A stretch of DNA of 24,870 nucleotides. Origin: an uncultured Burkholderiales bacterium (GTDB taxonomy: Bacteria; Pseudomonadota; Gammaproteobacteria; Burkholderiales; Thiobacillaceae). The position numbers and the translations under genes are program-made. Numbering within the stretch: position 1 is the stretch's first letter; every line of letters begins with the position of its first letter. The stretch covers positions 1 to 24,870 of the forward strand of contig CALAMX010000115.1 of the NCBI GenBank assembly GCA_937925755.1. The letters run 5' to 3'. Shown here piece after piece: positions 18,001-23,499 of this stretch. Under the pieces are notes generated by a model. It was given only the letters and a program-made list of their open reading frames with translations. It made no database searches and was not told where the DNA came from.

Positions 18001-18176
18001 GCACCGTGCTGCTGCCGCCGCTGCGCAGCCTGTTGGGGACCACCTTGCCGATGCCGACCGACCTCCTGGTGGTCGGCGCCGCCACCAGCCTGCCCTATCT
18101 CGCCATCGAGGCCACCAAGCAGGCGGCGCAGTCGGCAACCGCCAAAAGCTCGAATCTGATCGGGAGTTCGCTATGA
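15087..18176 (+). CDS. P2A-type cation-transporting ATPase with N-terminal HMA-like domain
   Basis: This is a 1029-residue membrane pump. Residues ~8-85 form an HMA-like domain with VPGRARLRL and SLTGTLLLRY but no CxxC metal site. A Pro/Ala/Ser linker (~90-138) follows, then the ATPase core. Core motifs are TGES (302-305), PEGLP (419-423), phosphorylated Asp462 in DKTGTLT, KGSPE (588-592) and TGDGIND (756-762). Compared with the SERCA Ca2+ pump, the site II residues are all present: Glu420, Asn852 and Asp856. Asn824, Glu827 and Thr855 are also conserved. The TM8 site I glutamate is replaced by Gln933, as in PMCA pumps, which suggests one Ca2+ per cycle. No CPx motif of P1B heavy-metal pumps is present. 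Ca2+ or Mn2+ transport is inferred. The stop overlaps the metK-like start by four bases. Confidence 0.9.
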   Translation: MDEAAARVGIEVVHAQVPGRARLRLRGLYRDEAACQRVRDALAASETVRLESISSLTGTLLLRYPPEQSIEGLIQGLAASLSGLIEAHAAPEPNSLRRLANPRLPPRKAAQEVSAPARQKSSAPSNSAAPAAARSASRWHVMSAAEVLAQHQVDVGRGLDAARVAERRARYGPNVLPQAQRRSALAIFLGQFDSLPVLLLGASALLSAATGGLADAAVILGVVLINAGIGYATESQAERIIDTLTAAPRPPVPVLREGKVAQVAAAEVVPGDIVLLTPGCLVPADARVVHARELRVDESALTGESLPVAKTAQALTSEALPLAERNNMVYMGTAVTGGSAVAVVVATGAATELGLIQALVGETRPPETPMQRQLDRLGNQLVWLSLAICGGVFLVGLGRGYGFLPMLRAAISLAVAAVPEGLPTVATTTLALGLRDMRRQHVLIRRLSAVETLGSVQVICLDKTGTLTQNRMAVLAVWVGGERLAVRDGVFIAARGRVQPADSPALQQLLQVAVLCNESRINGGTTTLSLDGTATENALLAMAVAAGMDVSAVRASHPLIKTQYRSEGRAWMATWHTTPEGGQLVAVKGSPEQVLALCRWVQADGTLAEVTPEYRDQVRMENERMAGEALRVLGFAYGRSNSDLEADGLVWLGLAGMADPIRAGTRELITLFHQAGIKTVMITGDQSATAYAIGKQLDLSGGEELEILDSTRIEAIDPELLSALAERVEIFSRVSPAHKLQIVQALQRAGRVVAMTGDGINDGPALKAADIGVAMGAGGTEVARSVADVVLEDDELQTMILAVAQGRTIYANIRKSIHYLVSSNLSEIGLTFTAIAAGMGQPLNTMQLLWINLLTDVFPALALSLEPPEPDVLRRPPRDPQEPIIRRQDLGRYGLEAAALTAGSLAAYGYGLMRYGPGPQAGTLAFMTLTMSQLLHALSCRSDTHGLFSRERLPENRWLTAAVAGSAFLQASTVLLPPLRSLLGTTLPMPTDLLVVGAATSLPYLAIEATKQAAQSATAKSSNLIGSSL

Positions 18177-19357
18177 AAACCGATTACATGTTCACCTCCG
18201 AGTCGGTCACCGAGGGCCATCCGGACAAGCTCTGCGACCAGATCGCCGACGCCGTGGTCGACCGCTATCTGCGCCAGGACCCGCTCGCCCGCGTAATCGC
18301 CGAGTGCGCCGTGGCCAACGGCATCCTGTTCATCGCTACGCGTTACGCCTCCAGCGCCAGCGTGGACATCCCCGAGGCCGCCCGCCAGATCATTCGCCAG
18401 GTCGGCTATAACGGGGAGGACTTCAACGCCGAGAGCTGCACGGTGATGACCAGCTTAAGCGAGCTACCCGAGGCCCCGGGGCGTGATGAGCGGGAGATGG
18501 ACGAGACGGAGATCGAGCGCATCCCCGCGCGCAACATGGCCAATGTCTTCGGCTTCGCCTGCGACCAGACCGCCGCGCTGATGCCGCTACCCATCTGGCT
18601 CGCGCACAAGCTCGCGCGGCGGCTCGCCACCGTGCGCCTGCAGCGGCAGCTCCCCTACCTCGCCCCCGATGGCAAGACCCAGGTCGGGGTGGAGTACCGC
18701 GACGGCTACCCCTACCGCATCCACAGCCTGACTCTGGTCGCCAGCCAGTGGGCGGAGCGGCGGGTGAGCGAGGCGCGGCTACGCGACGACCTCTATGCCC
18801 AGGTGATCGAGCCGGCTTTCCTCGACGAACCCATACGACCCGACCGTGGCACAGCGATCTACGTCAACCCAGACGGCCCCTTCCTCAACGGCGGACCTGC
18901 CGGACACTCAGGGCTTACCGGGCGCAAGAATGCGATCGACACCTATGGTGAATATGCGCGCCAGAGCGAGTCGGCCCTTTCCGGCAAGGACCCCACCCGT
19001 ATCGACCGGGTGGGGGCCTATGCCGCAAGACACGCCGCCAAGAACGTGGTCGCCGCCGGTCTCGCGCGCGCCTGCGAGGTCCAGCTCACTTACTCCATCG
19101 GCCAGTCGCGGCCGGTGAGCGTGCAGGTCGACACCCAAGGCACCGGCCGCGTCTCGGACGAAGAGATCGCGCAGCGTCTCAAGCAGCATTTCGATTTCCG
19201 TCCCGCCGGCATTATCCGCGCCTTCAGCCTGCGCCACCTGCCCAGCCTGCACCGCGGCGGCTTCTACCACCGCCTGGCGGCCTATGGCCAGGTCGGACGC
19301 ATGGACCTGGGGCTGCCCTGGGAGCGCACCGACAAGGTGGAGCTGCTGCGCGACTGA
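18173..19357 (+). CDS. Divergent S-adenosylmethionine synthetase homologue
   Basis: This 394-residue protein is homologous to MetK along its length. The start FTSESVTEGHPDK (7-19), GLTGRK (247-252), SGKDPTRID (270-278) and the C-terminal PWERTDK all match. It differs at sites important in E. coli MetK. The GAGDQG active-site loop is replaced by PARNMA (118-123), losing the Asp118 equivalent. The methionine-binding Glu55 aligns with Arg57, and the Gln98 position is not conserved. GGGAFSGKD is changed to SESALSGKD. It may still make SAM, use another substrate, or be regulatory. The ATGA overlap with the ATPase shows it belongs to this locus, and a housekeeping metK is expected elsewhere. The methyltransferase in the opposing operon would be a natural consumer of SAM. 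Confidence 0.85.
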   Translation: MKTDYMFTSESVTEGHPDKLCDQIADAVVDRYLRQDPLARVIAECAVANGILFIATRYASSASVDIPEAARQIIRQVGYNGEDFNAESCTVMTSLSELPEAPGRDEREMDETEIERIPARNMANVFGFACDQTAALMPLPIWLAHKLARRLATVRLQRQLPYLAPDGKTQVGVEYRDGYPYRIHSLTLVASQWAERRVSEARLRDDLYAQVIEPAFLDEPIRPDRGTAIYVNPDGPFLNGGPAGHSGLTGRKNAIDTYGEYARQSESALSGKDPTRIDRVGAYAARHAAKNVVAAGLARACEVQLTYSIGQSRPVSVQVDTQGTGRVSDEEIAQRLKQHFDFRPAGIIRAFSLRHLPSLHRGGFYHRLAAYGQVGRMDLGLPWERTDKVELLRD

Positions 19358-19386
19358 TGCTGGTCGGCGCGGCTATTCGCGTCCAG

Positions 19387-19746
19387 TCAGATGATGGCGG
19401 CGATGAGGGCGGTGGCGGAGCGTTCGATCACGGTCTCCACCAGCTTGTTGACCACCTTGTCGGACAGGGTCTGCGCCGGACTCGGCCCCTGTTGCACGGG
19501 CAGATAGGCCTGCTCGGGCGGCAGGTGGCCCAGCCCGCGCAGCGAGTTGAGCAGGGTCTGTGCGCCCACCCGCTGGGCGTCATAATGGATGAGCAGACTG
19601 CCGGTCACGGTGTTGACCTCGCTGGCCAGCACACCGTCGACTTGTTGCAAATATTGCCTGGCCTGCTGGGCCGCCTGCGCGTTGCGCTTCAGATGCGGGG
19701 ATTTGACACGCAGCCTGCCAGGGACATGATGGATGTAGTGAGTCAT
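19387..19746 (-). CDS. HMA-like domain protein, small
   Basis: This 119-residue protein consists of one HMA-like ferredoxin-fold domain. It shows HHVPGRLRVKS near the start, a helix, then GVLASEVNTVTGSLLIHYD, followed by a hydrophobic or amphipathic tail (LVETVIERSATALIAAII). The CxxC metal-binding loop of classical heavy-metal-associated domains is absent. The same VPGRxRLR and TGSLLI pattern occurs in the N-terminus of the facing ATPase and in two other genes here, so it probably works with that pump. The ATG at 19746 is chosen; a GTG two codons upstream is possible. It lies 111 bases after the alanine-rich gene, with a strong hairpin between, and its 3' end is 29 bases from the end of the metK-like gene. 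Confidence 0.75.
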   Translation of the reverse strand: MTHYIHHVPGRLRVKSPHLKRNAQAAQQARQYLQQVDGVLASEVNTVTGSLLIHYDAQRVGAQTLLNSLRGLGHLPPEQAYLPVQQGPSPAQTLSDKVVNKLVETVIERSATALIAAII

Positions 19747-19786
19747 GCACACAACCGTGACAAACCCAATGTGCGGATTTGATCAA

Positions 19787-19801
19787 GGTTGTGTTACAAC
19801 C
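19787..19801. repeat. Inverted repeat, possible operator
   Basis: GGTTGT and ACAACC flank a three-base loop upstream of the minus-strand HMA-like gene. A related ACAACCGTG occurs nearer its start at 19751-19759. Symmetry and position suggest a regulator site; nothing more can be said. Confidence 0.3.
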
Positions 19802-19821
19802 GCGTGAATGTTTTGTTGCGA

Positions 19822-19850
19822 CGCCGCGGCCGCCCACCACGGCCGCGGCG
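19822..19850 (-). terminator. Strong GC hairpin inside the minus-strand operon
   Basis: CGCCGCGGCCG (19822-19832) and CGGCCGCGGCG (19840-19850) form a perfect 11-bp stem with a 7-base loop, immediately after the stop of the alanine-rich gene. No T run follows on the minus strand, so it may attenuate transcription or protect the mRNA 3' end and lower expression of the last gene, rather than terminate fully. Confidence 0.45.
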
Positions 19851-19857
19851 CTTGAGC

Positions 19858-20481
19858 TCAGGCCGTGCTGCCGCCCGAGGAAGACTTCGGCAGGGCGGCC
19901 CCGGCGACGTCTTTGACACCGCCCACCAGGCCCATCAGCATCTCGCGCACGGCGCCTACCGCCGACTTACCGATGCTGCCGGCCGCCTCCACCGCCCCCT
20001 CGGCGGCGGCGACGGCGAGCTTCGCCACGTCACCGCCGGTCTCGCGTGCCGCCTCGACCACGCCGTCAACCGTGCGCTTGGCCACCATGGCCACATCACC
20101 GCCGACCTCTGCGGCCCCCTTGACGGCCGCCTTGCCGGTCTCGGTGGCGGCGCCGATGACATCACCGCCGACGTCCGCCACGCCCATGACCACGCCCTTG
20201 GCCACACTCTTGCTAGCCAGGATGAGTCCTGCGCCGACCTCCTCGGTGGCAGCGATTGCCCCCTTCATCACATCGCGGACTGTGGCGACCGCCTCGCTGG
20301 AGACGGCGCCCGTGGCCCTGATGGTGTTGGAGACCGTGTTGCGCACCAAGCTCACGATCTCGGCCTCGATCTCGTCCACGCCCCGGAGGCTCATGACGAT
20401 ACCGCTTCTGACCGTCGTGCCGGCCTGGCCCACTTGGGCGAGATAACCACTCTCGGGATTGCCTTGCTCGATGTCTGTCAT
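19858..20481 (-). CDS. Alanine-rich amphipathic protein with 22-residue repeats
   Basis: I know no named family for this 207-residue protein. It has no cysteine and no true membrane segment. From about residue 60 to 191 it is made of six consecutive units of exactly 22 residues. Three units carry GGDV at 105-108, 127-130 and 149-152, followed by Ala/Val-rich helix with Lys and Glu. The 22-residue (2 x 11) period is that of apolipoproteins and other proteins whose helices lie on lipid surfaces. It recalls perilipin-, phasin- and LEA-like proteins. The tail is Ser/Gly-rich. A strong AAGGAG ribosome site precedes the ATG, so abundant production is plausible. It sits between HMA-like genes in the DUF5132 operon. 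A coat or curvature role on a membrane or granule is inferred. Confidence 0.8.
   Translation of the reverse strand: MTDIEQGNPESGYLAQVGQAGTTVRSGIVMSLRGVDEIEAEIVSLVRNTVSNTIRATGAVSSEAVATVRDVMKGAIAATEEVGAGLILASKSVAKGVVMGVADVGGDVIGAATETGKAAVKGAAEVGGDVAMVAKRTVDGVVEAARETGGDVAKLAVAAAEGAVEAAGSIGKSAVGAVREMLMGLVGGVKDVAGAALPKSSSGGSTA
19975..20172 (-). repeat. Three 66-bp tandem repeats within the alanine-rich gene
   Basis: These encode residues 104-169. The plus-strand string TCACCGCCG recurs at 66-base steps near 20030, 20096 and 20162. The DNA copies have diverged elsewhere while keeping the 22-codon period, so the repeats are old and selection appears to act on the protein. Confidence 0.75.
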
Positions 20482-20504
20482 GCTGCTTCTCCTTCACAAT
20501 GCCC

Positions 20505-21101
20505 TCATCGGACGACGTTAGCCCGGTGTTTGCGGGCGGTCTGTCGTGACTTGCCAGCGCCGGGTGTTCCCCTTCGGCCCTTGCGTAACGCCGCCGCTTC
20601 CGCCTGAGGCACACCCTCGCCCGTCGCAACAGGCTGAGACCTATCGGGGTCCAGCGGCGGCATGCGCGACAGGGTATAGGCGTTCCACAGCAGGGCCGCT
20701 GCCGGGACCATGACGTTGCCTTCGATTGCCTGTTGAATGGCAAGCCCCGTCAGGACCAGCAGCAGAAAGCCATCCAGATCGATGGCCCCGCCCGTCACCT
20801 GGCGTACACCCTGGCTCAGAGCCCGTAGCCCCGCTGCCGCATCCGGCTGGGCCTCATCCCGGGACGTAGGTCGCACGCTGAAAAGCGCGTGCGACTCGGC
20901 ATAACGCAGGATCTCAGTATCGCTAGTCGCGTGCAGGATCAGGAGGCTGCCCGTCAGCGGGTTCGCGCTGACCGAACGGACTCCGGGGCAGGCTTGCATC
21001 TTTTCTGCCAAGGCCAAGAGCTGCTCCGCTGCCCCCAGCCGATCGAACCTGAACCTGAGCCGACCTGGGAGCCGGTGGACGATACGGGCCTCAGGCAGCA
21101 T
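20505..21101 (-). CDS. HMA-like domain protein with membrane segments
   Basis: The 198-residue protein has an N-terminal HMA-like domain (about 1-75) with VHRLPGRLRFRF, PGVRSVSANPLTGSLLILH and no CxxC. About residues 105-145 form one or two hydrophobic helices (FLLLVLTGLAIQQAIEG, then MVPAAALLWNAY). The C-terminal 45 residues are Lys/Arg-rich and probably cytoplasmic. The ATG at 21101 lies 11 bases inside the end of the DUF5132 gene, and an AGGG sits just before it, so the two are coupled. It likely anchors an HMA-like domain at the membrane near the ATPase. The domain layout recalls HMA-membrane proteins of ferrosome loci, though homology is not shown. Confidence 0.78.
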   Translation of the reverse strand: MLPEARIVHRLPGRLRFRFDRLGAAEQLLALAEKMQACPGVRSVSANPLTGSLLILHATSDTEILRYAESHALFSVRPTSRDEAQPDAAAGLRALSQGVRQVTGGAIDLDGFLLLVLTGLAIQQAIEGNVMVPAAALLWNAYTLSRMPPLDPDRSQPVATGEGVPQAEAAALRKGRRGTPGAGKSRQTARKHRANVVR

Positions 21102-21447
21102 CACCCTGCGCGGCCGGCTCAGTCGCCGATGCCGTCACGGGTGCTGTGACTACCGTGACCGGTTCTGCCGCTGCCATGCCGCCAGCGGTCATCCCAGCGG
21201 TCGCGCCCTGGCCTTCGAGTTCGGCCTTCGCCTCGGCCACCAGATCTTCGAAGACCTCGCCCAATTCCGCGGCAGTCTCCCGGCTCTTTTCGTAGAGCAG
21301 GATGCCCGACTTGATCAGGGACTTGGCCAAGGGCTTGCCCACGCTGGAGATGATCGGGACGATCACCGGTGCCAAGATGGCGACCCCGACACCCACTGCC
21401 AGGCCCGTCACCACGTTGCCTTTGAACAGATCATCGATCCCTGCCAT
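21091..21447 (-). CDS. DUF5132 family membrane protein
   Basis: This 118-residue protein begins MAGIDDLFKGNVVTGLAVG and has one long hydrophobic helix (about 12-35) rich in Gly, Val and Pro. A charged helix follows (LAKSLIKSGILLYEKSRETAAELGE... to about 78), then a disordered Ala/Thr/Val/Pro tail. This matches my memory of DUF5132, small membrane proteins of unknown function. A strong GAGGAGG ribosome site lies upstream. It is the first gene after a Pho-box-like sequence and overlaps the next gene by 11 bases, so it probably heads a transcript. It may scaffold the membrane that holds the pump. Confidence 0.8.
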   Translation of the reverse strand: MAGIDDLFKGNVVTGLAVGVGVAILAPVIVPIISSVGKPLAKSLIKSGILLYEKSRETAAELGEVFEDLVAEAKAELEGQGATAGMTAGGMAAAEPVTVVTAPVTASATEPAAQGDAA

Positions 21448-21528
21448 GTCTCAACCTCCTCGGCATGCGACGAATTGGGAAAAAACCCCTTTCTCGATAC
21501 CAAAATAGACGATAGAACGAGGCGCAAG

Positions 21529-21546
21529 ATGACAATTCGATGACAA
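21529..21546 (-). promoter_or_regulatory. Pho-box-like PhoB binding site
   Basis: On the minus strand this reads TTGTCAT-CGAA-TTGTCAT: two identical 7-base half sites separated by four bases, a period of 11. The PhoB consensus is CTGTCAT, a four-base A/T-rich spacer and CTGTCAT, so each half site matches at six of seven positions. It is 81 bases before the DUF5132 ATG. Weak -10 candidates (TCTATC at 21516-21511, TCTATT at 21509-21504) lie downstream. Phosphate-starvation control of the DUF5132 operon is inferred. Confidence 0.55.
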
Positions 21547-21550
21547 GTGC

Positions 21551-21856
21551 CTAACGCCCTTGCGGACTGCCCCCCAAGGCGCGGATCACCTGATCGACGT
21601 CCAGGTCCGGCAATTGCTGTTGCAGCACCGTCCGCAGCCGCTCTCCCCCATCCTCGGCGAGGATGCGGTGCGGGTCATAGGTGATCAACACGCTGCCGGT
21701 GGCGGTGTTCGTGCGGATGCCGGTCAGGCCTGGCAACCCGTCGAAGGCGGCCTGGATTTCCTGCGCTAGCTGCGGCTGGCCCTTGAGCGCGGCCACGCGC
21801 AGACGCACGCGGCCTGGGAGGAAGTGGACGATGCGAATCTCACCGCGGATCGGCAT
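21551..21856 (-). CDS. HMA-like domain protein, single domain
   Basis: This 101-residue soluble protein is essentially one HMA-like domain. It has IVHFLPGRVRLRV near the start, then PGLTGIRTNTATGSVLITYDP, and a C-terminal helix. It has no cysteines at all, so it cannot bind metal as CxxC HMA domains do. It follows the methyltransferase gene by 43 bases on the same strand and is likely cotranscribed with it. A 103-base gap with the Pho-box-like site separates it from the DUF5132 gene. The ribosome site is weak. Confidence 0.78.
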   Translation of the reverse strand: MPIRGEIRIVHFLPGRVRLRVAALKGQPQLAQEIQAAFDGLPGLTGIRTNTATGSVLITYDPHRILAEDGGERLRTVLQQQLPDLDVDQVIRALGGSPQGR

Positions 21857-21899
21857 GGGCGCGTCGCTTCGAGTCGTACTGGGGAAAGTCTACGGCGAG

Positions 21900-23432
21900 T
21901 CAACCTGGGCTTTCCACCGTGCCCGCGAGCAGGCCCTGGCGCGCAAAGGTCCACAACATGCGCTCACAGCCCTCACGCGCGGCTTGCGCATATTCCTGCG
22001 GCAGGAGGGGTTGCATGGCCTGGGTGAGGGCCGCGAGGTCATGGCGGCCATCGAGCAGACCCAGCAGACGGGCCGCTGGCGCATCCAGATGCACGGCGGT
22101 GTGGCGAATGGAGGCCACACAATCGGCCCCCAGCTCGGTCTGGGCGCGGGCGAGCGCGTGGGCGCGCGGCCGTTCGTCAGGGGCGACCGCGTAGGTCTGC
22201 ACGGTCACGACCGGCTTGACCGCGCCCCAGGCCACCAGGTCGAGCAGCTCCCGCTCAAAGGCCGCTTCATTCTGCGCCATCTCGGCATCGGCATACTCGC
22301 TGACCAGATTGGCGGCTGCGGCGAAGAGGTCGGCATAGCCGACACTGCTCGGATAGGCGGAAGCGAGCCACATGAGGGCAGCCTTGCTCAAGGGATGGGC
22401 AACCGCGTAGCAGGCACCGGTGGGCGTGGTGAAGGTCTGCCGTTCGATTGAGCCCAGGTCGATCTCTTCTTCGCTGGTAAGATCGGCATGGAAGGCCAGG
22501 CGGCGGAAGGCGTCGAGATCGGGCGCCTCCCTGACCGGGGTCGCGGCAAGGGTCAGCAGGCTACGGTGGAAGCGGCGTGCCCGCAGGAAGTCCATCGCCT
22601 GGATGCGCGCCAGACGATCCTCGATGCCAGAGAGCGCCGCCTGGCCCGCGCGGCCCAAGGTGTGCGGCAGCAAGGTGTGCAGGTCCACGTCGGCCACATA
22701 GCGCAGCCCCAGGCGCGCGGCCTGGGCGGCGAAGTCGCGGAACAGAAGCGGCGTGTTCGTCTCTACCAGATATTCGTGGTAGAGGTAGGAAGGCGGCGCC
22801 TGCCGCAGATAGGCCACCTCGGCGGCGAGGATGGCGGCCAGGTCGCCTGCCTCCTCCGCGAGACCGGGACCAAATTCCGCCAGGAAACGGTATGCCGCCT
22901 GCAGCCGTTCGGCGGGGTTGGTGAGCGCGCTGGTATGGGCGAGCAGCATGTCGCGCATCACCGCCCGCGTGTGCCAGCCGGGCAGGGCGTTCCAACTGAC
23001 ATAAGCGATGCCGCCCGGGGCAAGATGCTGCGCGCAGATTTGCAGGATCCGTGCCTGCACCGGCGCCGGCACCCAGGAATAGAGGCCGTGCGCGATGATG
23101 TAGTCGAACTGCCCGAGCTCTTCGGTCGGTTGCATCACGTCGCGGTGCAAAAGAGCGATGTTGCCAAGCCCGAGCGCGGCGACGAGCCGCTGCCCAGCGG
23201 CGATCTGCCCCTGAGACAGGTCCAGGCCGACGAAGTGGCTGCCGGGCAGGTAGAAAGCCATGGGGATGAGGTTTCCCCCCTCGGCGCAGCCCAGCTCCAG
23301 CACCCGACAGCGCTGCGGATCGGCGGTGGGTACGCCAAAAAGCCGCCCCAGCGCGGCCAGTCCCTCCACATGGGTCTCGCTGATGGGGACGCTCTCGTAA
23401 GGGATGGCGTCGTAGCTGGTCAGGGTCTGCAT
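21900..23432 (-). CDS. SAM-dependent methyltransferase with regulatory domain (PKMT-like)
   Basis: This 510-residue protein has a class I methyltransferase domain at about 10-200, with motif I LELGCAEGGN (45-54) and Asp71 in VGLDLS for SAM binding. A methyltransferase regulatory domain follows at about 215-300, with YLYHEYLVETNTPLLFRDF and LRYVADVDLHTLLP. A long helical C-terminal region ends at 510. This layout is that of Rickettsia protein lysine methyltransferases PKMT1 and PKMT2, which modify surface proteins. The substrate here is unknown. A strong AAGGAGG ribosome site fixes the ATG at 23432; 13 further upstream codons are open but unlikely. It is divergent from the SDR gene and is the first gene of the minus-strand cluster facing the metK-like gene. 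Confidence 0.88.
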   Translation of the reverse strand: MQTLTSYDAIPYESVPISETHVEGLAALGRLFGVPTADPQRCRVLELGCAEGGNLIPMAFYLPGSHFVGLDLSQGQIAAGQRLVAALGLGNIALLHRDVMQPTEELGQFDYIIAHGLYSWVPAPVQARILQICAQHLAPGGIAYVSWNALPGWHTRAVMRDMLLAHTSALTNPAERLQAAYRFLAEFGPGLAEEAGDLAAILAAEVAYLRQAPPSYLYHEYLVETNTPLLFRDFAAQAARLGLRYVADVDLHTLLPHTLGRAGQAALSGIEDRLARIQAMDFLRARRFHRSLLTLAATPVREAPDLDAFRRLAFHADLTSEEEIDLGSIERQTFTTPTGACYAVAHPLSKAALMWLASAYPSSVGYADLFAAAANLVSEYADAEMAQNEAAFERELLDLVAWGAVKPVVTVQTYAVAPDERPRAHALARAQTELGADCVASIRHTAVHLDAPAARLLGLLDGRHDLAALTQAMQPLLPQEYAQAAREGCERMLWTFARQGLLAGTVESPG

Positions 23433-23464
23433 CGCGGTCCTCCTTATGTCGCCTACCGTCAGCA

Positions 23465-23493
23465 TAGGCACAGGACGCGCTGGCGGCTACACT
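23465..23493 (+). promoter_or_regulatory. Candidate promoter of the SDR gene
   Basis: TAGGCA (23465-23470) and TACACT (23488-23493) each match four of six sigma-70 consensus bases with a 17-base spacer. The predicted transcription start falls at or next to the GTG at 23500, which would make the mRNA leaderless. Both hexamers are weak. Confidence 0.3.
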
Positions 23494-23499
23494 CACGGG

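Noticed and set aside
19776..19785. TTGATCAA palindrome as an FNR site
   Set aside because: The FNR consensus needs four bases between TTGAT and ATCAA. Here the halves overlap, so it does not fit.
19788..20446. Plus-strand open frames opposite the alanine-rich repeat gene
   Set aside because: The minus-strand frame has a strong ribosome site and an exact 22-codon protein period. The plus-strand frames only reflect the same repeats.
15087..21447. Direct assignment as a ferrosome (fez) cluster
   Set aside because: Ferrosome pumps are P1B-type. This ATPase has P2A motifs, and the MetK-like, methyltransferase and repeat proteins are not part of described fez loci. Only the analogy is kept.
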